Part shown: in pieces, positions 22,316 to 34,908 of the stretch
Layout of the letters: each line of letters starts with the position of its first letter
Position numbering within the stretch: the first letter of the stretch is position 1
Assembly (NCBI RefSeq): GCF_000275845.1
Contig: NW_006766885.1
Coordinates: 510,693-574,692 of the forward strand
Source of the DNA: Dichomitus squalens LYAD-421 SS1
Taxonomy: Eukaryota; Basidiomycota; Agaricomycetes; Polyporales; Polyporaceae
DNA: 64,000 bases
Direction: 5' to 3'
The notes under the pieces: generated by a model
Seen by the model: the letters and a program-made list of their open reading frames with translations, nothing else
Told to the model about the DNA's origin: nothing
The model's database searches: none
Made by a program: the position numbers and the translations under genes

Positions 22316-24145
22316 ATGGCGGGTAACACGATTCAGTACTATCACCATGGTCGCTTCGCTGTCGCAGGGGGTGTCTTACCCGATGCGGTGACTGCTTACC
22401 AGACATACGGAGAACCGTCAAACCCGTGCATCGTGTTCCCTACGTGCTATGGGGCCAAACTTGGGCTAGGCAGTGAGTGCAACATTCCTTCAGCTTCTCG
22501 GTACTTACACAGTAGTTGTTTAGGTCAGCTGTACCTGGTCGGGGAGGATAAGGTGGGGCTGTCATGACATGCCCGACACGTGAACAATATAATGACTGAG
22601 GATACTCAAAGGCACTGGATACGAGGAAGTACTTCGTCGTAACTTTCGCGTTATTCTCAAATGGCGAGGTACGATATCTGTTTGGTGTACTATTGATTAC
22701 ATTTGAATTGACGTCGAGGGCATTGGCAGTCGTCGTCGCCTTCTAACACGGTGAATTCTCGCTGTGCATGATCTGGTGTCCTACAGCCCTCTACTTAGTC
22801 GCGACATTATATCATAGCCCGTGCCTTACAATGGGCCCTACTTTCCAGCGGTCTCGTACGAGGACAATATGTGAGTGTGGGTATGTGCCCCCGGTGGCGG
22901 CCAACTCAATCACCTGGTAGACGTGCGCAATATGCTGTCCTTCAGGACCTTGGCGTCAAGAAAGTCCGCTGTGTCGTAGGTTTCTCGATGGGTGGACAAC
23001 AGGTGGGTGCCATCATTACTGTCGATGTTCCACGTCAGTTGGTGTAGCTATATATCCAATATTCGCAGGCTTACCACTGGGCGACAATTTACCCTGATTT
23101 CGTGGAACGGTTTGCAGCTATCTGTTCTTCGGCGCGGACCAGCCCGCATAACAAATGGTATCGCTGTCTCGTTATGACATTTCTTGCGAACGGGAGCGTT
23201 GATTAATTACGATCGTGACGTCTGAGCAGCTTCCTCGAAGGCCCTAAAGCCGCGCTGAAGGCATCGCGCGACTTCCACGATGGACACTACACTTCTCCGC
23301 CCGAGGTCGGAGTCCGGGCATTCGCCAGAGCGTATAGCGCTTGGGCGTATGGACAGGCGGTGAGAATTACCCCGTTCATCACGATATCGTCTTCCATCTC
23401 ATCTGACATATTGCGACAGTGGTTCCGTGACCATCTGTACCAGATGGGTGGCCTGTGAGTGATTTTGTCAGGCGCAGTCGGTTCGCCGGTTGCCATTGCC
23501 GTGCCGAGTTTCAATCGCTGAACACTCCCCCGGTAGGTATCCGACGCTAGAAGCCTTTCTGAAGGAAGGATGGGAGGGGCGATTTGTGGCTAATTGGGAC
23601 GCAAACGACATGCTCACGCTCCTCGATACATGGCAGCGTGGAGACATCTCCATAGTCCGGAACGGAGATGATTTCACGAATGCATTACGGTCTATCACAG
23701 CGAAGGCCCTGATTATGCCTTGCAAAACGGATCTCTATTTTTGTGTACGTGATCTACCGATTTTCCTCTGCGCGCTCGAATCTGACGTTTATTTGTGGAC
23801 GTCTGTGGCATGTCCGGCATACGTGCCACTTTCCGTGCTGGTTTCTGCTCGGTCCGGACCCAATGACTTTGATCTGAAATGTACACGCATGTTGGGGCTG
23901 CCACCCTTGGACTCCGTCGGCGTCTAAAGCCCGAAGACAGCGTGAACGAAGTGTCCATGCTGAGAGATGCTGAGCTAGCGGTTATCGATAGTGTTTGGGG
24001 ACACGCGGGTAAGTCTAACGCGCATTCACGCCACATTGTACCGCTGGCTCGCAAACTGAATTATTCTTCTGAACTAGCGGGCGGAGGCGCCAATGCTGCG
24101 GATGTTGCCTTCATAACGAAAAAGATCACGGAATTCCTAGCCTAA
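22316..24145 (+). CDS. alpha/beta hydrolase, homoserine O-acetyltransferase-like
   Basis: Alpha/beta-hydrolase fold protein of the MET2-like homoserine acetyltransferase family. Fungal paralogs of this type are often annotated only as hydrolases, so activity on homoserine is not established. Start MAGNTIQYYHHGRFAVAGGV. Exons then give VTAYQTYGEP, FSNGE, NGPYFPAVSYEDNI, QDLGVKKVRCVVGFSMGGQQ with the nucleophile elbow Ser, and AYHWATIYPDFVERF. A helical insertion (FLEGPKAALKASRDF...) and KALIMPCKTDLYF carrying the likely acid Asp follow. SVWGHAGGGA carries the likely catalytic His, and the end is TKKITEFLA. Several introns of about 50-60 nt, one longer (about 180 nt) before the SVNEVSML exon. 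All three triad residues are visible. Confidence 0.82.
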
Positions 24146-25204
24146 GCGCAGCAGAAGACTACACTACACGAGAGCGTTTGGAGAGCCCCGCGATCGGATG
24201 TCGTATGTTGTACAGTTACCCGTGGAGCCGGACTGAGCGAGGGTGCATGTCGGAAGTCGGCCTGACAGCTTGTCAGTCGATATGGCTTGCCGAAGGCACG
24301 TTGTAGGCTATACTTCGGCCAATATAACTACAAAGATACAAAGACGCACATAGTCCTGTTCAAGTAGAATGATATATCCTGACGATGAGGAGGCGTTGGT
24401 ACAGGAGGAATTCGAAATGACAATCCTCCGTTTCCCGGAGATCATCCATCAAAATCGTTGACCTTTCAGCGCTATCGGTACTCCGCGTCGCTCCGGGCAG
24501 CAATTTCTACGTACCACTTCACCACCACCTCGTCTTCCGTTACTCGTTCAGCCTTTCTGTGTCCGCTGGCACCGAACATCATGCCTATCCGATCGGGCGG
24601 ACTCAGGACATGACCGACTGATCACATCTGTCATCCTACAGTCTTCCAGCGGCCAAGCAGTCCTCTACTCGACCCACCACCCCTGGACGTCAGGGTTCCA
24701 TGTCTCGACTGGGATGCATGTCCTCTTCAAGGTTATAAAAACACAACGTCCGTGCGTTTCTGTGTCTTGATAGCTTTCGGTCAAACACCTGGAATGGAAG
24801 ATTTCCAGAGGACGCCGAAGGCGGTCGACCGCGTCTTGTCGTGGGCTCCAGAGCATTTGAATCGTTGTCGCCACGTCCTCCGCGAATGGACGCGTAAATG
24901 CGCTTCGAATGGTTAATTAAACCTCGTTGTAGCGTACTGTCAGAACAAGACCCATCACCTCTCTGGCCTTTACGCGCTCATACTAAGCCGGCACGCGGCC
25001 GCAGCAATGACATACCGATTCTCATGGCACCTGCCCCGCCTATCTAAGCGCAAGCAGTCTGTCGGGTACCATGCGTGCCGGCGACGATTGACCCTGCTGG
25101 CTGAGCGAATACTGACCGGTTCCAGCCTAGGATCCGTAGGCTTGGTTCGTGGCCTCTTGGACGCGCTTGCGGTGTCGGTTGGCCCGGGGTCATGAAGACA
25201 GTCG
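24146..25204. other. region without a recognisable gene
   Basis: About 1.06 kb upstream of the SDR gene. Open frames are short and show no domain. It presumably holds the hydrolase 3' UTR and SDR promoter sequences. Confidence 0.45.
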
Positions 25205-25211
25205 TATAAAA
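25205..25211 (+). promoter_or_regulatory. TATA-like box upstream of the SDR gene
   Basis: TATAAAA lies 218 bp before the chosen ATG (25423), with another ATG at 25211 that opens a different frame. Spacing is longer than usual, so the assignment is tentative. Confidence 0.35.
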
Positions 25212-25422
25212 TGAATCAGGCTGTCATCGGCTTCTCTGGCCGCGTCGCTTCCCGCAGTCTCCCATCTCTAAGAGTTCCTGCGACCCACGCCGCTCACTTG
25301 ATACTTCAACACGAAGTGCGAATGAGTGTAGCCACATCGCGTCTTCCCTCTCATTTTGCCCCGGCGCATCTTGGATCTTCCTCCGCTACTCACTTCACTC
25401 TACCCCTAGCCTGCGGAGAGCG

Positions 25423-26729
25423 ATGGCGTATGCTCATGTGTGTGCCAGCACTATCCCTCATATACCCCCCAAGGCTAAGTGGGGCGTTTCCGATATGCCG
25501 AACCTGTCTGGCAAGGTGATGATCGTCACGGGTGGGAACACTGGTATTGGGAAGGAGACGGTCAAGGTACGTGTGCGAAACTGACGTACTGTTATCCAGA
25601 CACTGAGCATATGTATATGTCAGGCATTGCTTTCTCATGGCGCCAAGGTCTACATGGCGGCGCGGAATGAGACGAAGGCTCAGGCCGCGATTGCCGAGCT
25701 TTGCAGAGAGACAGGCAGAGAAGCCATTTTTCTGAGATTGGATCTCGCGGATCTGCAGTCGGTGAAAGCTGCAGCGCGGGAGTTCCTCAGGTCAGTCATA
25801 GATGACTACGCGTGGGCCGGATGCCGCGCTGACGAAAGTGTAGCAAGGAGAGCAAGCTCGACGTGTTGTTCAACAGTGGAGGGATCATGTTCCCTCCTGT
25901 GGAACAACTGACTGCCGACGGCTATGACCTGCAATTCGGCACGAACGTACTCGGTATGTGATCCATCTGCGTGGGATGATAGTTCGGTCACGAGTAGCTG
26001 ATATCGGGCGCAGGCCACTTTTATCTGACGCAACTGTTGATCCCCGTGCTGCTCTCTGGCGCGTCGCATTCACCCGACGGACACGCGCGAGTGATCAACA
26101 CATCGTCTGTGGGCCACGCTTTCGTTTCCGGCATTGATTTCGATACATTGCGTGAGAGTGCTAAACGAAAGAAGCTCGGCACGCACAAGCTGCACTTCCA
26201 AAGCAAGTTCGTAAGTCCCCTCTGTTCGGCGCAAGCCAATCTGTGGTCTACATGTGGCTGATCGACGCACCTGCGATGCCCAAGGCGACAGTAGTCTTCT
26301 CGAACGAGCTGCAGCGGAGGTATGGAGACCAGGGCATCGTGTCAGTCTCGTTGCACCCAGGCAATTTGAAGACAAATCTGCAACGACATGTGTCATCGGT
26401 TGAGAAAGTGCTGACGGTAAGTCATCAATGTGGTGACGCATTCTGAGTTATTGTCTTATCTGCAACGACAATATAGGCACCACTGCTCTATCCGGCATCG
26501 ATGGGAGCTTTGACTCAGTTGTGGGCTGGTACATCACCAGAAGGCCTAGGATTGGGTGGAGGTGTAAGCCCCATCTGTGAGTATGTGACGCAGGAAAAAA
26601 ACTGATCCTTATGCTCTTCAGTATCTGGTTCCGTGGGCCCGACGAGGGACGGCACGAGAAGAGACGCAGGATGGTCAGCTAGGGAAGAAGCTGTGGGCGT
26701 GGATGGAGAAGCACACAGGCGACGTCTAA
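25423..26729 (+). CDS. short-chain dehydrogenase/reductase (retinol dehydrogenase-like) with altered catalytic Tyr
   Basis: NAD(P)-dependent Rossmann-fold oxidoreductase of the classical SDR family, about 330 residues. Start [20 protein letters not shown]. The cofactor motif is [17 protein letters not shown]. Later come [34 protein letters not shown] (the usual NNAG position reads NSGG), [26 protein letters not shown] with the catalytic Ser, and [17 protein letters not shown]. At the catalytic YxxxK position this protein has HFQSK, so Lys is kept but Tyr is replaced by His (codon CAC). [16 protein letters not shown] and a C-terminal EKHTGDV follow. At least five introns of about 50 nt. Substrate unknown. 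The altered active site leaves activity in doubt. Confidence 0.85.
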
Positions 26730-27020
26730 GCACGAGAACGGATGTTCGCGTGTACTTATCTTCTCGCTGAATCCACATACGCTTGCTCTGAAGAAAGTCA
26801 GTGTTATACAGGCACGATTGGCGGACCGCGGTGTTAGCGCTGCTGGTAGCGGTCGAGATGACACGTGCACGTGACCGTAGTAGACGGGATGAGGGCCCGA
26901 TTGGGAGCGGCGGGCGATGGCGGCCTCCTGCACCTGCCCAGCACACCGTCACAATCAAACATACAAAGGTGCCCGACATGTTTGGCGAGCGCAACCATCT
27001 CTCGTTTGACCACTCCCACC

Positions 27021-29112
27021 ATGTCCCCTTCTCCTCCTAAGCGTATTTGTATCGTTGGTGCCGGCGCGTCCGGCATGTCCGCAGCCTACGCCTTTAGCAA
27101 GCACCCAGACAAGTTCACTGTCACCGTCTTCGACAAGCAATCAGTTGCGGGAGGAATGGCGACCTCCATCGACATTGACCCGTCCAAATACGGCGCTACT
27201 TACATCAACGACGGCGTCCAGGGCTGCAGTCCCGCCTTCGCCAACACGCTTCGCATGTTCAAGATACTGGGATTCGAGGCCACAGAAGTTGGCATGCAGT
27301 ACGCTTATCATGCTATGCTCTCGTGTGCACAGCGCTCAAACAATACTTAGAATCAGCTTTGGAAAAGGCGAGGACTTCTGGTCTAACGTCTTTCCCTCCA
27401 AGCTCGTTGCAGAATACAAGAAGGACATAGCCAAGTTTGGACGGGCTCTTTCCGTCATCAAGACTTTCGAAGTGGCATTCGCCATGATCCCCGTTCATGC
27501 AATGCTGCGCATCTTTCGTTTTTCCTCGGGCTTCGGTGAGAGAATGGTCTATCCACTCGTCGCTCTGTTCTTCGGAACCGGCAATCAGACGCCGTATATT
27601 TCCTCGGCTATATTGGTAAGTGCAATCATTCGCTGGCTACCATCCCTTTGACCGAGTTCGTAACCAAGGAACGCGTTTTCATGGATCCGAGTATGAAACT
27701 GTTTGAGTATAACGACAAGAGTCTATTGGCCAGCATACCTACTATGTTGGCGTTTCCCAAGGCAAGTGGATATTATGTGGCATTGTAACGTCCCTGCTAA
27801 CCTGCTAACCGCTTGGGACCAACCCAGCTTCATGATGCCTATCAGGCATGGAAAGAGGACGTCGAGTCCCGCGGAAATGTCCACTTCAAATTCAATTGCG
27901 AGGTGCTCCGTGTCGTGTCCCGTACCGCGAAGGAGTCCGGTCCGGTGCAGATCGAATTCAAGGCTTCCGATGCCGACTTCGGAAATGGGCCGCAGATCGC
28001 TGCTTTCGATGAGCTTATCCTAGCTATCGACGCCGACTCGGCGCTCAAACTCCTCGGAAAAGAAGCGACATGGAAGGAGAAGAGAATCCTTGGTAGCGTC
28101 AAATACCTCTACGATGTGACAATCACGCACAACGACCTCGACTACATGGACAAGGTGCGTCTTTCATGATCAGTCTGTGAACCTTATTCCCTAGTGAATC
28201 CTCCAGTACTACGAGATACGGTACAATCCCAAGCTCAACGCCCCGTTGGCTTCGGAAGACGATGCGCAACAGAGACAAGAAATGGAGGAGGCTTTCGATT
28301 TCGCTTCCAAAAGCTTCCGCCCGCTGTACTATACCATGCAATATGCGCAGGACCGTTCCAAGATCGAGATGAGCTTCGACCTGACACACTACCAACCTCA
28401 GTTCCGTGGGGAGCAGCCGGCAGGGCCTATTCCCTCAGACGATCCCGCGAACCAGCAATATAATGGCGGTTTACCCGACCACGCACAGAAGGCACGCGAT
28501 GAAACGGCCAGGAAGGCAGGAGAAGCGGTAAGGACTGGACAGGATGAGAAAGGAGTCTCCGAACCCCCGCTGGAGAAGCATGTCTTCCAAACGATCTTTC
28601 TCGACAAGGACGGTAGCCAGGACCTATGGACGTTTAATGAAATCGACAAGGATAAGCGGATATGTGAGAAGTGGTGGAAGCAGCAGAGTCATCGCTGGCA
28701 GCATTACGCTACCGTTGTGCCGTGGATGATGTTCATCAACGGGAAGCAGAACACGCAGTACGTATCGATCCTATATGACTGGCACGGAAGCTCACTCCAT
28801 CTTCAGCTACGCGGGAGCATGGTCAGGTATGTGCGCCTTTGCGACAATTTTAAACGCTCATATACAAAGCTCTACCCTGCAGTGTTGAACATGCACGAGC
28901 TGGCGGTAACCTCGGGTTTTGCAGCAGCATACAGACTTGGTGCAGATTACCCGTTTCATGGTGACGAGGATTGCGAACGTCTGTTCAGACTGTACCTCGG
29001 TCTGAGTCATGGGACTCGCATGGTACGGTCAATATTGTGCCAATTTGCCAATGTGGTGTTCTGACGACGCACTTGACAGCGTAAGGAAGATCGTAAGGGT
29101 TTCTTCGCTTGA
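27021..29112 (+). CDS. FAD-dependent amine-oxidase-like oxidoreductase
   Basis: Flavoprotein with an N-terminal dinucleotide-binding motif (RICIVGAGASGMSAAYAFSK) and a following FDKQSVAGGMATSIDIDP, as in the NAD(P)-binding Rossmann/amine oxidase superfamily. Middle exons carry NDGVQGCSPAFANTLRMF, FFGTGNQTPYISSAIL, LHDAYQAWKEDV and FDELILAIDADSALKLLG. The C-terminal FAD-contact region is rebuilt across introns as NTHYAGAWSVLNMHELAVTS, then GFAAAYRLGADYPF, ending RKEDRKGFFA. About 600 residues, with at least seven introns. No signal peptide, so probably intracellular. Substrate not known. It lies 291 bp downstream of the SDR gene on the same strand, which may hint at a shared pathway, but no direct evidence shows this. 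Confidence 0.83.
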
Positions 29113-32100
29113 GAAGTTAGGAAGTCGGTTGGCTCGATTTGGAATTGTAATCGGACAGCACGTAGAAGTGCAAGCAACAGCGTTCAATAAGAAGCACGTT
29201 TCGATATCATGCCGACACGGAGGCCTTGCACCGACCCTGTAACAGCACCTCTCAGAAGCATCTGGAGCGGGCTCCACTGGCTAAGGCAGGATGAGACAGT
29301 GGCTAACGAGATCGTCGTAGCTCACGGAGAAAACACGTTGAAACCCGTACTCCCCTGCCTCATCTCGGGACGAAGTAGCACTCGTGATATGAAAGGATCC
29401 TCGGACCGCTATGCTATAAACCTGCTGCTCCGACGGATGTTGTGTCCTTGCGTTAGCTCCCGAGAGCCGCGCGGCTGACTGATCAGCTGCCCGTATAAAC
29501 GGATGCGAACGATCGCAAGTCAACCGCTTGAGCAAGCGGCTAACCAGCCGCGTAGGTAACGGCGCTCTGCTTCGGACTGATCCTCTCCAAGTCGATCTGC
29601 ATGTTGGTCGAGGAAACACAAGCAGGAAGGCGAGGCGAGCAGGGAAGGCTGATTCATAGAAAAAGGATGAAACACCAGCAGTGTGCTCTGCTCGTAAATC
29701 GAGTTTGTTGCGACGACGATGCCGACAGCCGTGTTCATCTGGAGAATTGCCTTGCCTCCCCCAGTACTGCAAGGTCTCTGAAGTACCTTGAACCCTGTGC
29801 ATGGGCATGTCGGACAATGCTCGTCGTGTCCTGTCAATCAATGGGCGTCCGGTGGCACCCAAGGGAGACGCACAAGTCGCTCGGAAGCAGGACTACCGAC
29901 GCGAGACTTGAGCCTGTATGGAAGAGCCTGTCAGTCTCGTGTACTGAAGACAGTGTCTGGTCGAACCCACCCCAAGGCACAACGCGAGTCAGTCGAGCGT
30001 CTCGGCCCAGTCTCGAGTACACTAGAGTGGAGCACATACTCGTATTCAGTTCGAGAATATGTGTCATCGCACACGACCAGCAGGCGCACCTGTACGGTTC
30101 ATACGAGACGAGACCGGCCACAGCGCTCCGGCCTTTGATTTACCCGCCTGCATGAGGTAACAACATTGCTGCCTGCTGCTGACCACAAGTGAGCGTACGT
30201 CATGAAGAGACGCATGGAAAACAATAGGGAAAACGAGCAGGCGCAGCAATGGATTTACCCGCTGGTCCCGACAACTCCGCTTGTGAGCCTGATACATGTG
30301 CATGGTCCGAAAGAGAACGGAGCCATTGGAATATGAACGGCTAACATGACGGAACACGAGGCTAGGAGGGGAGGAGATATGATAGAGAACGAGGATGAGG
30401 ACGAGGGCGACAAGTCTGATTCTGCTGATCGGAGAAGGATATTTCGACGTACGTCTGCGGTCGAGCGACTTCCCGGTTGCCTTAGACCAACGCAGTTCGA
30501 TTGTCCTCCCGGATGACGGTCAGATGAGCCGAGCATGAGCCATTCGCGCCGAAATTGACCTCCCTGGCTCCGCGACGGTTGTCCAAGGAAGAGCCGAGAG
30601 TTCACTGTGCACGAGGGAAGGAAGAATGAAGACATGGGTCGTGGTGGTACAGAGATGGGTGATCAGCAGCAACGAGGGAATCGGGCGATGACATTATGAA
30701 CTGTACACGACGATACTTGCTCCTCCTTTCCTGTGCTAGTCATGCGAAGCCGGGTAGATTGAAGCCTGTCGCTCAGAAGACGGAAAGAATGTACCCGTTC
30801 CTCCGATAGGCTTGGGTAGGTATAGGGTGTAATGTTTAAGGGTACAGCAGAAGAAAGGCCCGAGCGCCGGCGGGGGTGTCTCGGGCGGACTATGAGTCGC
30901 GGAAACGGAAGTTGCGGACCTCAAATTGAAGTCTGCGTATTCCCGCATGGGCACTGACAGGATGAGCCGTGGCAATCCCAGTGCGGCTTGTACACACTGA
31001 CCATCGGTTGTGGCGGACGATCGCGAGCGTCCGCAGAGCGAACATGAACAACTAGGTCGAGGATGTGATGGGCATAGGGGTATGAGCTTCGATCAACAAA
31101 TATCGGAGAGCAAATTGTTATACGGCCCACCTGTGCAATAACTGATCCGCCAGGCAGGCTCCTTTGATCGATAATATGTCGAGTCGGCTTGAGCGTATAA
31201 AGTCCTCGGGTAACACAGGATAATGCACCATCTTTCCCCCTCTCAAGCATCCTCTCTCCGATACATCCAGCGACAACAACGCAACCGCAACTCCTCAATC
31301 ACGTCTGCTGTCTTGTTCGACCGCTGGACGAGCATGGATTGGACCGAGCGACATTACCTCCGTTTTCCCGCTAGAAGCGGTCGTGCTTGACCATGCAGCG
31401 GGTCCTGCTCGAAGGACAGAATCGGCGGGTACGTCTGTTGAGTTCTTCAGCCGCTATACATCAACATGCATTGGTCATATTCACGGACTTGGCGTTCCCG
31501 ACTATGGCGCTAGTCCCACCGCCTAGTCCTACCGCTGTTGTTGTTTTGTTGGATATCCCTTTAGGGTCTGGTAGGAGATCCATACCGGTATTAGCTGTCT
31601 GGGGATCTTCCATCTCATGGTCCGTATTCAGAGGCCTGTCTGAGCTACTCAGCCAGTCCCTGGTTACATACCATGAGAATGGAAGAGCCCTTGACCGAGT
31701 ACGGGTCAAGGATCTTCAAGCCCAAATTGGCCCCAATCGCATCTGTCACTGAAGGAAGAAGATATGCTCTATAAACCGAGAGCACGTCCTGTTCTTGCAG
31801 TGCCACAGCAGAAGCGATTCGATAGAAAAGGCTCACCCACTGACCTGCCATTCTCCTGCTCGCTAGGCACCGTAACACAGGGTAACGCACCGGCATAGAG
31901 GCCCGCGCAATACCAGCTAGCGGCGCACCCAAACAGGAACTGCCCACACGGTCTCGTGCAGAACCATCGGCTCGTTGGAACAGATACACGAGGAACGTCG
32001 CCCGCCCGACGCGGCATATAATGGCAGTCGAACGCTCGCCGTCAATAACAGAATGCCGGGATCAGACGAGACCAGCCGAGCCGAGACGGGAAGAGATTGT

Positions 32101-33048
32101 GGAGTCTCACGGCGGTAAATAATAAGTATCTGGTCCAGCCATCACGCCGAGCGCAGAGGCGCAGACTACTCATACGTGTGCCCCAAAGGGCATGGGCTCT
32201 CCACAGGGTTAACAACTGTGTTGTGATAGCAGGAAGCGAGGCAGCGCTTCTTCGCTTGCTCCTCTCGTAACGCGCCTTCTTCTCAGTGCCGTTAAGCTTA
32301 CTGGGTTACGTCGCATCAGTTGCAACTTCGAAGGTGAGCTGCTCGTTTCTCACCCCTCGTCACCAATAGCAAGAAGACCGCTTCCTGACAATTTGTTGCA
32401 CTCAGGTTGATGGACGCACATCTTCTATACAGGTCAGGTATCCGTGGATCGCGAGGTTCGGCCTGACTTGCCTCTCTGTCTTGGGCCGCCGATGTGCATC
32501 TAGGGCGTGGATGCTTGATGGTGCGCAGCGTCTAGGGCTAGAGCGCAACTTGAAAGAGGTTCCTGAGTGCGGCTTGAGCTGAGGCGAGCGTCTTAGAATA
32601 TGTATTACATGAGAATGTCCCTGTTTGCATGCAAACTTTATCCGCACTGTGATCCTGACGAAAGGAGCGCCAATGATAGCGTACCTACGCTCACTTGAAA
32701 GATCGTATAACCATCAGCCACGAGAGACACAGTATCCAGGCCTGTCGCGAACCGTCTCCATCCACACCGTCACGTAGAAAGCCTTGGTCGAGCACCACAA
32801 CAGACGAGCCTTCAGCTTCCAGAGCTTCATCTAGCGAATGTGAACCTTCAATGGACTGAGACACAATACGTCCATATGCATTTCACCGGCCCTCTGCATG
32901 TCACACGATCTAACACTGACAGTCAGGAGTAACTGCAATCGCATTCGGAGGTGACAACCTCAATCAGTATTGACACTACATGATCCTATACACGAGTAAG
33001 AGTTCAACGCATCATCTTCGGAGTAGACTTCGCCGTCTCCTGATATGC
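29113..33048. other. 3.9 kb without a recognisable gene
   Basis: The largest gene-poor stretch inside the window's core. Many overlapping short frames occur on both strands, none with a known domain. A TATAAAG motif at 31196-31202, followed by C/T-rich DNA, resembles a core promoter, but no convincing coding region follows. A minus-strand frame at 31645-31989 contains SVYRAYLLPSVTDAIGANLG, which looks protein-like but could not be extended by splicing. Decayed genes or a non-coding transcript are possible. Confidence 0.4.
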
Positions 33049-34456
33049 TCAGTGGAATCTGCCGGGAACCACAGGGTGGGAACTTGATAGACCCCCGTCT
33101 ACGGCCCACGCTTGTCCGTTCACATAGCTTGACTCGTCAGAGGCAAGGAACAAGGCAACGTACGCGATCTCTGCATGCGAGGCAACTTGAGCGACTGGTA
33201 ACCAATGACATTGATGAAATCACCCTACCCTGAGGAAGGCCGTAGCGGCCCAGAGGATTGAGCTGGCCAATCTTGCCTTCGTTTCCTCTCGCGCGAGCAG
33301 GCTCAAAGACTCCGACAGTCATGCCCGTCTCGATGAGACCGGGACATATGGTGTTGACACGAATGTCCGTCCTCTGGAGCTGGTAGACCGCGGTCTGGGC
33401 AATGCTGTTCACACTTTTCGCAGGTCGTGTTGTGAGCATGTGCCATGGACCGAGTGGGGTATACTTACGCGGCCTTGCTTGCGCTATCTGAAGCGGTATA
33501 AGCATCGTATTCCCGTAGAAGATTTGATCGCACTCACAATCGGTCGAACCAGCTCCTGAGCGCAGTCCGGCGACTTTGGAGACGCCCTGTGAGACTTGCG
33601 CCACTTTGAGCTCGCAGCGGGGATGGCTTACCGGATGCGGTGAGGATGATGCTTCCTCCGCTGTACTCTTTACCGCGGGATGGGTTGGTTTGCTTCATCG
33701 CCGCCGAGGCATGCTTCACGGCGAGCAGACATCTTGGACACGTCTCAACACAAGACCTCAAGAGAATGGTGGCTTTGATACGCACGATAGTGAGTTGACG
33801 CGCATCGTCTCTATGAATTGCTTCGCCTCAAGGTCTTCAATTAGAGCAAAGGGAGCAATGCCGGCCTTGGGTAACGTAAGCAGCGGTGGAGCAGTAGAGT
33901 GGGACGGCACATACGTTCGCGAAGAAGACATCAAGGCGCCCCTCGTCATGGAGGGCTTGCTTGCAGAGGCCGGCTACAGCAGCCTCGTCAGCAGCGTCCG
34001 CTTGCTGGACGGTGACCTGAGCGTGGCTTTGGTGAATGGGACGTGAGCTGCTCTCGGTTGAAGAGGCTGACCTTGACGTCTGGGTATGCCTTTCCAATAG
34101 TGGACTTGAGTTCGGGGAGGTTGGTCGGGTCGTAGTCGGCAAGGTAGAGGTGACGTGCGCCTGCGAAGTACGTCAGAATGCTCGAGCAGGATACAGGCAC
34201 GGAGGTTATGTGAGTGGGCGACCTTCGTGTGCGAACAGCAATGCGGTAGCACGCCTGTAGCAGCGATGGTGAGTTGTGGGGCCGTGAGAGAGGTGTACAA
34301 GAAGATAACGGACCCAATGCCTTTGAGGGAGCCCACCCCTGTGATGATGCAGACCTTGCCCTTGAGACGGGAGGTGCGCGGAACGGTCTGGAGGTGAGAG
34401 CGGATGCTGTCGAGCCTGGCGAGGGTTCTCTTGCGGAATTCCTCTGCGCTAGACAT
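33049..34456 (-). CDS. classical short-chain dehydrogenase/reductase
   Basis: NAD(P)-dependent SDR of about 300 residues, minus strand, start [20 protein letters not shown]. Joined exons give the cofactor motif [21 protein letters not shown], then [31 protein letters not shown] and [16 protein letters not shown]. Further on are [29 protein letters not shown] with the catalytic Ser, and the active-site YSASKAA rebuilt across a tiny exon flanked by two introns. [34 protein letters not shown] and WAVDGGL follow, ending at 33049. Catalytic Ser, Tyr and Lys are all present, unlike the SDR at 25423. Substrate unknown. Confidence 0.88.
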
Positions 34457-34908
34457 GGTGAACCTGACGGTGGTGCAGAGAGTCGTAAAGAGCTGGGGGC
34501 GGGTAGCAGAAGCCCATTAATTGTGAACCTGGGGGACCGGGACGTCGGTGTCTCTCCCTGGCCGAAATCAGCGACGCCTTCCCCGCGGGGTGGCCCTCGT
34601 GACCTGACGCGCCCCCACGCGACGCGTTCGCTTCTGCTGCTTCAGCCACTCGCCTCATCGCCCGCCTCCCCGTTCACCTCCAGTCCACCATAGTCTTCCG
34701 CCACCGTATCTCTAACGGTCGGCTTGTATGCACTCAGTCCATTCGTCCCATTGTTGACCGCTTCGTGGTTAGCACGAGCCCTTCTCATCCACAAGCAATT
34801 CACAAACGCGCCTCTGCACCACCAAAGCCACAAGCTGTCAGTTCTCAGATCCTGTCCATCTCCCGTGCGAGCAGGCCCTGGAGTCCCGTCTGCCTAGGTA
34901 GCGCAAGT
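34457..34908. promoter_or_regulatory. divergent promoter region between the SDR gene and APC1
   Basis: About 450 bp between the two divergent start codons. An open extension of the APC1 frame runs upstream to a GTG at 34765, but it has no ATG. No TATA box was clearly visible. Confidence 0.5.

Noticed and set aside
34765..34908. N-terminal extension of APC1
   Set aside because: Begins with GTG, not ATG. The first ATG in frame is 34909.
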